Shown here: positions 1 through 11,800 of the stretch, in pieces
Layout: each line of letters opens with the position of its first letter
How positions within the stretch are numbered: the first letter of the stretch is position 1
Assembly (NCBI RefSeq): GCF_910596095.1
Contig: NC_056552.1
Span: 17,309,111-17,373,110, forward strand
Source: Thunnus maccoyii
Taxonomy: Eukaryota; Chordata; Actinopteri; Scombriformes; Scombridae
Length of the DNA stretch: 64,000 nt
Reading direction: 5' to 3'
Position numbers and translations under genes: made by a program
The notes under the pieces: generated by a model
What the model saw: only the letters and a program-made list of their open reading frames with translations
The model's database searches: none
Told to the model about the DNA's origin: nothing

Positions 1-2340
1 GGACCTCGAGGTCATTAAGCCGGTGAGGAAAGTGCAGACTGGCGGTCTAATTAATGCGCGTTTCTGTCTCCCTGAAAGGCCTTGTTATTCTCCCCCGGCT
101 CTCACAGAGAGGCTAGACCGGCGTTTTGTCTGATGCTCTCAGGGCTTGTTAAAGAGGAACGGGCTGCCTGGGTTTCGTCCTGCCGTCTGCATCCGTCCAC
201 CAGGGGTTGAATAGAACATGAAAGGTTTAGTCAGGCTCAAGAGAGACCATTCAGCTGGGGGATGCTTCAGGCAGCAGAAACAGTATTTCACTGGAGGCTT
301 ATCTCGCTCTGTCAGTCATCTGTATAATGTCACTTGGTGGCAGTGTAATGGAAACAATGATACTGGCATGGCCCTGGCAGGGCTGTGAGCATAGCTGGCA
401 TCTTGTTTATATATCTGGGAATTTTATTTACCTGCTTCTAGTGCCATTTTTTCTAAAGCAAGGCCATTTGTGCATTTTCATTTGATAGTGTGTGATTTGA
501 TAGTCCTATATCTATATTACATTGGCTTTCTTTATAGCGGATTGTACTGATTGTACTGATGTTATCCATACATACATAATGACTTCACCCTCTTGTTCAG
601 TTTTCTTACAAATGGCAGAGCCTCCGTGTAAGGTGCGCTGGGTTTTTGTAGTTCGTTGTACTTGTCTATCATTGTTTGATGGGAGTCCTTTGAGGTTACC
701 AAGGCAACAGTTGAATCCAGCGTCATTTTGGCTGTACTTTCAATCACTCTCCCTTACTGCTGTTCCTGCGAATCCTCCAGCAGTGACCTTATAATTAGAT
801 TAGTCTTATTCAGGCTCACGACGACGGCGTATTGGAGACAAATTAATTCCTAACATTGATTAGTAGTTGAACAAAGAACACCGTGGAGTGACTTCAGTCC
901 CTCCACACAGAGAGGGAAATCCTGTCATTGCTATAGACTTGGACGGTCGTTATTAAGGTTTTGTTTAAACAAGAGAGTGTCGGATGGGCATAATGGAAGG
1001 TGACAAAGGAAAAGTCTGGGAGCTCTGCCATGTTCAAGGTGGCCAAGGCCCAATCCATTAAAACAAAATACAGCACTTACACGTGGCTTCATATACCGAG
1101 AAGCCTCACTTTCAGCCAATGCAAAGGACATTTCCAGATATTTAAAGAAATATTCTTACATTTAGGAGGGTTTATAAGCCCTCCTGTTTATAAGGAAATT
1201 AAAGCCCAAACATCTGGTGCAATCATGGTACTTAAACAGGCAGAGGCACTGTTTTTCACTGAGCCAGAAACCGCTGTTGAAGCTGAGAGTTGGTGGTAAA
1301 TCTCACAGGAGAAGAAACACCCCTGCTTCAACCGCAATCTCTAAACTGAAGTCGCCACCGGGTCACAACCCTGACGGCGTCTTCAGCTACAATCATCTCC
1401 AGGGCATTTAAGGCTTTTTCACTTTTTTATGAGTTAGGATTTACGTCCCCCTTGCTGCTCCCCCTCGATCGCCATTGTCCTGAGGAGGAGGGGTCACTGC
1501 GGATTTGTGCAGAAAGAAAACGGGCCACCTCTTAAACGGGGATCTCAATAAAATCAAGCACAGCCACTGCCTGCCGCCCACATGAACACTAACAGGTTCC
1601 ATTTCATCGTTGGTATGTTCTGACCCTCGTGCTCTGCTCCCTGCACGCCAGTCTCTTTATTATGCTTCAGATTAACATAAAAAGAGCCTTTGTTGTGGTA
1701 TTACTTATAATGAACTATTGTGCACAGGACCATTCTGGCCTTGTGTTATTTTTGTAGTATTCATTTTGGTGCTTTGGAGGATCAGTGAGCCATCCAAACA
1801 GTCTTATTCAATTTTATATTTGTGCATGTGTATTGGGAGTGGGCTTGATTGTGCAGCAGTGCGTACAATGTGCTAATGTGCCAGTGCTTATAATTAGCAC
1901 AGAGATGTGAAAGGCTACTAGCAGCCCATAGTTTTCTTTTCATCAGTATCATATTGTCTGTTTGACAATTGTTGCTATTTAAACCACTCATCTCCTTTTG
2001 TCTTGTGTAACCCTAAAACTAACACAATCATCACATGGTTAGGATTTTACCATATGCCTGTGTGTTAGTAGCTTTGTCTTGTTTACAGTGTGTGGGTTTG
2101 TGTGTGTGTGTGTGCGCGCTTGTCAGTAACAGACCAGACGTGCGTAGGGGGGTGGGGGGGTCTGTGCCAGTAGTAAGTGCAAAGCCGCAGTGGAGCCCAT
2201 CCCCTGCTTCCTCCCTGAGACGCCTTACTTGTAGCGAGGAGAGGAGCCGCAGCCCCTGGCCACTCCTTCCCCTTTTGCAATTGGAAGAGAGAGGCCACCT
2301 CCCTCCCCTGCCTCATTGGTATGCAGGCGATGCAGTGTGT
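1..2340. other. 5' flank of rhbdl1, no gene seen
   Basis: No exon with convincing coding character was found on either strand. The stretch has mixed composition with a short GT run near 2,099-2,116 and a G-rich patch at 2,150-2,160. The first 150 bases are fairly GC-rich and contain TAATTAAT at 49-56. Because this lies directly upstream of the rhbdl1 start exon it may include its promoter and enhancers, but no TATA box or other clear core element could be assigned. Confidence 0.5.
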
Positions 2341-2828
2341 GTATGAGGAGAGGGAAGAGAGAGAGAGAGAGAGGTAGCAGTCAGTGCAATGGGATAGAGG
2401 AGAGCGAGGAGGAGGAGGAGGAGAGTGAATGAGAGCTGCTGGATCTGCCTTGCCTGCGTGCCTGCTTGTCGTCTGCTGAAGCTGGGTTTACCGCCGCGCC
2501 ACGCTGCACTGGCACAGAGCAGAGTCACGGCCCATTTGCACACCGTCCGCACACTCAGCACCAACACGGAGCCACACAGCACCGGTTCTTACTCCAGCGA
2601 GTACCACCAGCAAGGAAAACCCAGGACCGAGCTGACCAGGTTTTCTCCATCATCAAGGGGTACGCAGCAGCAACGAAGGGGCCTGACGCTACAATTTAGG
2701 CACCAGCTGCTACCTCAACCAAATCCCCCTCCACCTTATCCCATCCTTACCAACACCACCACCACTCCTCTCTTGCTCCTCCCTATGCCCTTGTCCTCGG
2801 CGGCTCCTCTCACCTCCCTGGCCAGTAT
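2341..2828 (+). promoter_or_regulatory. rhbdl1: Probable rhbdl1 5' UTR and promoter-proximal region
   Basis: A GA-repeat tract (about 2,354-2,373) and GAG-rich DNA are followed by a GC- and C-rich stretch leading to the start codon at 2,829. The region just before the start codon (about 2,720-2,825) is strongly pyrimidine-rich and ends in CCAG at 2,822-2,825, so it could equally be a splice acceptor for a small internal exon. Upstream ATGs exist, including 2,425, whose reading frame overlaps the start codon out of frame. The transcription start cannot be placed from sequence alone. Confidence 0.45.
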
Positions 2829-2867
2829 ATGGATAGAAGCTCCCTGTTTCAGCTCATACAAGAGCAG
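2829..2867 (+). CDS. rhbdl1: rhbdl1 coding exon 1 (start exon)
   Basis: Thirteen codons beginning [13 protein letters not shown] and followed by a strong donor GTAAGC at 2,868. This agrees with the N-terminus of the shorter mammalian RHBDL1 form (recalled as MDRSSL...QEQ joined to LDPENTG). It ends in phase 0 and joins cleanly to the exon at 16,369. The frame upstream of the ATG stays open back to a TAG at 2,697-2,699 but contains no other ATG, so 2,829 is the preferred start. Confidence 0.85.
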
Positions 2868-5800
2868 GTAAGCGAGCGAGCAGCGGCAGAGGTTTCTATG
2901 GTTACGGGCTCCTGGCCACCACACCGTCTATCCAGGGATTGAGACGTGGAGGCTGGGTTGAGAGCTGATGTTAGGACTGATAGCAGGGGCTGTTTGCACG
3001 GACAGAATGAGAGTGTGAGACAACACAACGGATGCGAGCATCATGGAGCCATGTGGGCCCCCGAGAGTGTGAGGTCAGATCATGAGCCCCAGCAGGAGGG
3101 GGGCCATCGTGTCATGGTTTATGGAAGGGAGAAATGGAGGGAGGAAGGGAGGGAGGGAGGTGCATCCAAATGAACGGATGGATGTATAGATGGATTGATT
3201 GTTGTGTTCTCTATTTGGAGAATGAGGCAAAAATCACAAGATAATGGTCAATTAACAAAGAGTTGTCATATAACTGCTGCAGGAGCATTTGCAGCAGTCG
3301 TACTGTACGTGCATGGATGTGTTTGTCTGTACCTGTAAATGTTATTCCTTGTGATTTTTCTCATCTTTTCTGCGTTTACCACATGCCCAGTCTTATCATC
3401 ATGGGGTCACAAGAACAAAAGATTGCAAGATTATTCAGCTTTTCATTTCCAAGGGTCAGGTGATGAGGCACGTGAAGTCCAAGGATAGAAGCTGCTATTT
3501 GGTTTTAAACTTTTTCTTCTTTTACAGTCCAGCTGTTGAAGATGATTGCTTAGAAAAAACACAATGTTGTTGGCCATATTTAGGCTAGTGAAAAATGTTC
3601 CTCTTGACATCTGGTTCTCTAGCCAAACTGCTGTTTTTACCGTCCAATCAGATCTATGTTTGAATTTAGCTTTGGTCTACCATCTCCAAAATTAACACAC
3701 TAAAATGGATTTGAAGGTAGATTCTACCCAGAAAGCATGTGTATATTTGGCTAGTGCGTCCTGAAGACATATGTGATATCATGTCTGGTATTTAACTCTA
3801 GGATGTCTAATGCGTCTTCTGTTTTTGATGGCCTATTGGGATTTGGGCTGATTGACAGACAGACTGGGCAATCATTTTGTCTAAGAGGGAGAGATTGATT
3901 ATCTGCTGCAGGGTTTGGGGGGTTACGAGTGGCCCATCAGCAACACATTGATCAACAGACTCGAGAAGCCTCAGGGAGTCTGTGTGCGTCTGTGTGTGCA
4001 CAGTTGCATTTTTATGAATGTGTGTGTGTTTTTATAACAAGTGGAGGAAGCCCGTGTGGGTTGAGTGAATTCCAGTGTGGTGAGAAGATGCTCTGTGGCC
4101 ACACTGGTGAGTCATTTACTGTATAAGCACTTCAGTCATAACAACTACCTAGTGATACCTCAACAATACATATTCCTTCATGGACACATTTTAATGCAGA
4201 ATCAAAGAGGCTGACTCATCTATGTCAATATCCATTTTCGATCTAGCAGGTCCTTCGGCTGGAGATGAAGCCAATATTTCCACACTGTAAACGGCTGGTT
4301 GTTTTATTGATCATGGGGTTTACTCTGCTTGTGTCAGTATGTTCATATAGACAGTTTGCAAGGCCACAGTTGAGCAGACTGCAGTCCTATTAAGCTAGAG
4401 TCTAGACAAAATCACTCACACCGGCTGACGACTCGCTTTTTCCACCTTTGAGTCTCCATGCGGCGGCCTTTGATTTGGAAAAGGTCTCTCTAATTAAATT
4501 AGAATGAAGTGAAATCTGCCAACACCTCTTGGACTAGGAACAGGCCAGCTTGTTTTCAACAAAGCCTGCTGCCTGCCTAAACACTGGCCACTTTTTTCTC
4601 ATCTTTATCCAGGAAAATGTTTTGCAGAGCATGTCTGATTCTGGGTTTTTTTCAGCACTGCCCTGCCTCAGATTTATATTGTCACATGCATGTGAGGCTT
4701 CCCACAACGACCACAGTGTCCCTCCGGCCTCTAAGCAAACCCACAAGAGCAGCTGGAGGTCAAGTGCTTTGCTTAAGGGCATCTCAGGTGCAGTAAAGGA
4801 AGGGGATTACTCATTCACTTTAATTGTTTTCAGTTGTCTAGTGTCTTTAACCTGCAACCTTGCATTTTTTTTATCATTAAGATTTAAGTTACCGCTGGCC
4901 CACTAACCAGTATATCTAAACTTGAATGCTTTTGGGGATTACTGGAGTTCTATAAAATCAGCATGAGGTGTTTTGCCCCAAAAAAGACTGAGCATACCTA
5001 GTTTGTGTGAGTTCTGCAGGTCTAAAGGAGAAGGGATATTGCAGCCACATGAAAATGCTGCAGGGGGAGAGAAAGAAAAAGCAACAGTGGCAACATGAGT
5101 GAGTTTATTAGTCTTTGACTGCAGGAGGTTGCAATGCTGAGCTCAGGCTATTTCTAGCCCAGCTCACACATATGCTCATGATCAGAGCACGCACACACAC
5201 AGAGACGCAGTTTCTCTGATAGTCTTTCTGTTGCAGTGCCACTGATAAGGCAACTTGATGGTCGGCAGCACTCAGCCACTAAAGTACGCTATCATTAGTC
5301 TGTGAATATCTCCCCGTTTACCATTCAGTTCTTATCTGGCTTATTTATATCTCTCCCATAAGGACCTGGGGTTCTGAATACTATTTTGACATATTTATGT
5401 CAAGCAGAAAGAATAAGGCTCTTACACGCTGTCCCCTTTCATCATTCTCTGATGCTAATTTGCATTGAGCTGTATTTGAAAAATGCCTCTGGCTGTTTGT
5501 GCTGTGTTTAAACACCAGGAAATGTGGTTAGATGATTGTTTGTGTCAAAGAAAATTCCTTGGATGTCTCTCTTCAGCAGTCTCCACTTGAGGAGAGAGTG
5601 GTTTAGATCTTACGGCAGTTCAACCATGGTGAAGTCTAAGTGTAATGATGGTAACAGCAGGGCAGAACATGCATTGTAATAATTACATAGTCAGTGGCCC
5701 AGTTGTTGGTGAACACCCGTGAGTCCTGTGGGCAGCAAAGACAATTCAAAGGGTTTTTTATCTGATGCCATGCAAATATGCTCTGCCCTGTAAATGCCAC

Positions 5801-8800
5801 TGCCCTCTGCAGATACACTGCCCTGTTAAAGCTTGACGGTCTTGTTCACAGAGTCCAACGTAGTATCTGTAGTATTGGGTCTGTGCCACCGGGTTAGCAC
5901 TGAGACTGGGAACAATACCAGCGCTCGTGCTGCATTCCCATTTTATTTACTAAGTACAGTTTATTTAACTACGAGAATGTAACTGTCAACCGCTATTACT
6001 TTTGGCATCATAAGTTGTAGCTTCAGCCCACAAATGTTCAGTTTGTAGAAAATCTTTCATGTTGTTGTGGTATGTTGCATTGCTTTCTACTGTACTATGA
6101 AAGTAACTACCTTTCGATTGATTTGCCTAATTGTTTATGAATATTTTATTCACCAAAATACTTCAATTTTGATTTAATTATATATCTTACCAGGTGGTAA
6201 TTAATATTGAATTACATATAAACATGGATGCCTCAAGTCAGCTGGAGCCCTATTAGCACTATTCGAAAAAAAGTAAGTCCTAATTTAATTTGGGTAATCA
6301 AGTCTGTAGAAGGTAATAAGATTTAGGGACACTACTGACAATTAATCTGCCAATTATATTCTCGATTATAGTTAGGTTTATATAATGTCAGAAAATAATG
6401 AACAATGCCTTCAAATCGCTTGTTTTGTCGGATCAATGGCCCAATACCCACATAATTTCAATTTACTATCATAAGAAAACCGAAAGACTAATTGATCAAT
6501 CAGCTGAGTTTCAGCTCTAATAAGATTACCTTTATTAGAAGAAAAACAAGAACAGCCTGATAAAACAAGTACAATTTTGCCATCTTGAATTGGCTGACAA
6601 AGTGAATGCATGAAAATTGTAACCATCTTCTTCATCGCTACTTCCTGCCCAATGTGCAGCATTAGCTACAACTGTCCTAGCGCTCCATCCAGAGGGCCTT
6701 GTCATTAGCTGTGTGACAGCCCTCTGCATGTAGGATGAAAAATTGGCTGTGCTTCAGCTCACTGACTGTAAGTCTGTCATGGCTGTGGTTATGTGGTTTG
6801 CCCCCTGAGCAGCAGGGATAGTTTTTGAGTCCCTGTGGAACAGACTGATAAGTCAGTCGTGGGCTTGGGTCAGTCAGAGTCGCTGCACTGAAGGTAATAG
6901 AGGTCTCGGGGGTTAACACTGAGATCATTCCCCCGCAGTCAGCATTCCACTCCTCTTTGCATTCCTCCTCCTCCTCATACCCATGTATACATTTCCATCC
7001 AATGTCTTATCCATCTCCTCCCACTTGCTCCTGAGCCAGCCTAGTTAGGTCACTCTCTCTGGTTTAACACCTCCACCTTCATCCATAATCTCCCACCACG
7101 CTTCCCTTTACAACTAAACCCTGCTGTCCTCTTAGTACCACCTCATTCTTATTTCATTGGTCTCTTTCCATCTGTTTTCTCTTTTTCCTTTCCTTCACAG
7201 GCATCTGTATCCTTCCCTGCTTTCATCGTCTCTTTCTCTCCCCCCTTTTGTGTCTTTCCTTTGCCACTCGAACGCCAATATGTCGGGAAAAAAGGGGGGG
7301 AAATGCAAGAAAGGGATGACACACAGGCGACTCGTAACCATGGCAACGCATGCAGCTTGTCAAAGTGTCGCCCTCACCAGTGTTGGATCGCTTCGATAAC
7401 TGCTTCCCTCTGTGCTTTTTCCCTCCTCCTTTCAACCCTTTCTTCTCCCTCTCCCTCTCTCTCTCCATCTCTCTCACCCTCCCTCGTTCATGCGCGTCAC
7501 CAGCCTGCCCAAGAAAAAAAAAAAACAGGCTCCTCTTGCCAACACTCATTCATCTCAGTGTACCTCATCACGCTAATTGATAACCCTAATTGGCTACAAG
7601 AGCCAATCCTCCACCTCCTTGTATCCTCGGCAGACAGTCTCCCCTGTGTAACGTTCTCCCTGAATAAGGTCAGACTATGAAGGGAATAGTATCTGTGCTC
7701 TATGACAGCTCAGCGTCAACACTTGGTTTGCGTAAATGTGCACAGCCATATACAGTGTGCTTCTGTGCCTGCGCTGTTGCTGCTGCTGTATGTGTAGTGA
7801 TGTGCTGACATATGGAGGCTGACAGTAATCAGACGTCCCCAGTGTGGCTCTCTGTTCCCCCTGTCAGCCTGGGCTGAGCCAGGAGCACATTAGAATCTGA
7901 TCTATCTCCCCTCTGTGGCAAGTGCATGCAGAGCACTGGAGTGTGTCACAGCCCTCTTATAGAATAGAGAAGAAGAGGACTCACTGCCAGACTGCTGGGC
8001 TCGGCAGACGCACAAAATAACAGACAGTGGCGTGGCATTTTTATTCTCTGTGTGTCTCCGTTTCATTTCTGTCTCCTCTCTGGTTTACTGGCTGTCTCTT
8101 TTCTTCTCGCCTCTTTCTGTACTCTTCTCATTCTTCCACTATTTCTTTAACTTCATCATTTTTCATTTTTTTCAATCCATCGACCACCCACCTTCTTCTC
8201 CCCTTTTGCACTTCATGCCTCTCTGCTGTCTTTTTTGCGCTTTCTTTCCTCCCTCTGTTCCCCACATGTCATCGTGGTGCCATACACATCACAAACACTG
8301 GCCATGTCTGTACCATTTTGCTCATCATGCCTCAAGGGAATAATGGGGCCGTGTTTTAGCGAACGTCCATGGAACACACAGTTAAGGGGATTATCTAAAA
8401 ATAGACCTGGGCTTGTTTTCTTTCACGTCTTGGCTCATTTTCGTTCATGAATTTGGTTTTATGCGTGCGTCAGGCTGCTTTGAGATTGCTGGCTATCAGG
8501 CTGAGCCAATCAAGAGCTGAGTGTTAAAGTGTGTGTGGGAAAATGACCAAGAGCGAGATAGTCACGCATTCTATGGATGTTGGCCTTCATATGTAAACAG
8601 TCCCCACTTAAACAATGTGCATGAAGTCAAGAGTGCTATCAGCAAATGCCTTGGAGACAACAATGATTTTGTGTATAGAACCGTGGTTGATATTTTATAT
8701 ACTGTAGGTAAGGTTTTACTACTACTGAGAGTTGTGTTACTGTACAGCATCATAACTAACAAAATCCAAACCATCAAGAGCAAAGTAGGTATTTGGAATG

Positions 8801-11800
8801 GATACAACAACAAACAACAGCTAATCCCATCACCAAAATCACTAACCTCTTGATATCCCAGGGAAAGTTCCCAGGAGCCTGGAAGTCTGCTATTGTTACT
8901 CCAATTTTCAAATCTGGCAATCCCCATTCTACCAGTAATTACAGGCCCATCAGCATCCTACCTATAATGTCTAAGGTTGCAGAGAAATGGGTAGCTGAAC
9001 AAATCATACACCACCTGAATAACTCCTTTCCCCTATACCCAATGCAATTTGGCTTCAGAGCCAACCACTCAACAGAGACAGCCCATTGCTTCTTCTTAGA
9101 AAAAATCAAATCACTGTTGGATAAAGGTGGTGTTGTTGATGCTGTGTTTCTTGATCTCAGGAAAGCATTTGATACTGTGAATGACAGAGTTCTTCTAAGT
9201 TTGAATTTTTCTGTTCATGCCCTTAAATGAGTAGAATCATACTTCTCAAACCGATCTCGATCTATTCGAATACATAACCATTGATCAGATGCCCTTTGTT
9301 TGTCCACTGGTGTCCCACAAGGATCCATACTGGGCCCACTCTTATTTAGTTTACATATAAAAATCTTGACATCTGTGTGTCCTGAGGTTGATATCCAAAT
9401 GTATGCTGACAACACTGTATTGTATATACGTGGTAGCATGAGTTGCTGCCAAACTCACAAACTCCAATGGTCAATGTTACAACATGGCTCAATCAGTAAT
9501 GTCTGTAACTAAATGCGTCTAAAACTCTTGTTATATTCTTCACCAAGACATATGACACTACTGTAGAACCAGATGTTTTTGTGTTGGGAGAAAAGTTACA
9601 GGTTGTAAAAGAATTAAAATACCTTGGAATTCTGATAGACTCCAACCTCAACTTCAGGGCACAGGTTAAAAAAAAGTCTGTAAATGGATCAAATTCAGAT
9701 TCATAAGAAATTACATGACCATTGAAGTGGCAAGATATACATGCACTCAATGATTTTCTCTCACATGACTTACTGTTTGACAAGCTAGTCACAGGCTAAT
9801 CACACTACATTGAAACCACTAGTCTTGTGTAAACAGACACTTAAAACTCTCGACAAAAAAAACAAAATCATTTCCACCGTTGTGTAATTTTAAGGAAATA
9901 TAACCTCCTAAACTGGGAAAATTTGATTAAGCATGTAAATGCCTCCCCACTCAGAGATTTTGTTAGCATAAGAACAAACTCATATTGGATCACGAGAGGA
10001 GTTACAAGAGGGGACTGCATTATTCCACTTAGGAGAAGTGCCTTTAGTCAGTCTGCCTTTTCTTTCCGAGCCTCACAAGAGTGGAGCTCTATTCTAACAC
10101 ATATCAGAAAACTCAACACATACCAGTCATTTAGTTCTCATTTAAAACAATGGCTCATTGATTGTCAAATCTGTCGGCACAAAAAAACACTTCCTTTCTG
10201 CTGCTGCCAGAAACACTTCCAGTCTGTCTGTGAACTTGTCTCATGTTTCTCCAACTACTGTACTTGCATGTGTTGTCCATTGTGGTTTGTGTTTCTTGTG
10301 TAGCTCTCAGTATGATTCATGTGTTGTTTCGCATGTACTGTATGTGTTGCTTGCTTCATGATCAGTGGGCCTCTGTATCGCCTGTTTGATTCAACTGTTG
10401 ATTAGATGAGCTCATAGGACTTGGTTTTACAGTCCCATGTTGTAATTGGCAATCAAAAAGCTTCACTGGGGTCATCAGGTGGGCACCCTCCTTCCTTAGT
10501 GTTTTGTTGATAGGCCCACGCAGCAACAGAACTTCAGGAGGATCAATCGAGTCCAGGTTTCTTCTGTCAACGATTCAGTCCTTTTTATGTGGACTGTAAA
10601 TCAGCAGCAACAGAACTTCTGGAGGATCAGTTGAGTCCAGGTTTCTTCTGCCAATGATTCAGTCCTCTTTAAGTAGACTGTAAATCATAACTAGTGGTAA
10701 CCGAACTTCAGGAGAATTAATTGAGTCCAGGTTTCTTCTGTCAATGATTCAGTCCTGTTTATTCAGACTGTAAATCATAACCTGCATCAACAGGACCTCA
10801 GCAGGATCAGTCGAGTCCAAGTTTCTTCTGTCAATTATTCAGCCCTGTTTATGTGGACTGTAAATCATAACCAGCAGAAGAACAATTGGTGGTAACTGGT
10901 AATGGCAACTAATATCCTCACATTGCTCCCCATAAAAACGGATCAATTTGTCAGCTGTATGCGAATCCTCTTACCATCCTTTACCATTTCAGTTTCCCTT
11001 CTTGCAAAGTGACTGGGTTTGCAATACCATGAGGAGGCCATTTTCACCTGTACACGAATATGGGTCACTTCAATGTTGAGCTCATAGGACTTGGTTTTAC
11101 AGTCCCATGTTGTAATTGGCAATCATTCCTTGAGTGGGGGTAGGGGTAAATGCTTCACTGGGTTCATCAGACGCCCTCCTTTTTTAGTGTTTTGTTGATA
11201 GGCCCACTTTACCTCCAAAGGGCTCAACTGTGACACCTGGCATCCTAGGTGCACTCCCCTCTGCTTTTATCCCTCCTGCTGGCTGATGGTCATCTTGCCA
11301 ACCAGTTCTTGTCCTTTCTTTTCAGCCAGAGCCACTTGCTGCTTCACTAGGCAGCCTCTGCAAGTGACTTGGTAGCCTTTCAGAGGGCCTGTCCTTCGAC
11401 TCCCATCCCTTTCAGCATCCTGGGGGTTGACATGGCCACAAAACTCCTGCAGCAGACCTCCACAGGGAGTACCTGTGTTCTCCAGCCTTTTTGTTATGCT
11501 TCAGTTGCTAGATCGGAGTCCTTCAGCTTTTTGCGTTTGTATGCTTTACCAATTGCATCCTCCCATTACACCCTCAGTTCTATGATGAACAGGGCCTTTT
11601 GTGAGGCTGACCACAGGATCAGATCTGGCCTGAGACTGGATGTAATGATCTCTGGTGGAAAGGTGAGCTTCTGGTCTGTATAGACCTTCATCTTCTAATC
11701 CCATGCTGTATTCAGTAGGCTTGATTCTTTTTTTGCAGTTGACCTCTTTGTTACCTTTCCTGCTGGTACAAAGACCATAGTGTTTGAGAAGCCTGGGGTT

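Noticed and set aside
7130..7680. Overlapping frames on both strands in a pyrimidine-rich tract.
   Set aside because: They reflect low-complexity CT-rich DNA (Ser/Leu/Phe or Glu/Lys/Arg runs), without motifs or splice support.
10521..10875. Regularly spaced repeats resembling a CRISPR array.
   Set aside because: The units are head-to-tail repeats with no unique spacers, in a vertebrate intron next to retrotransposon sequence.
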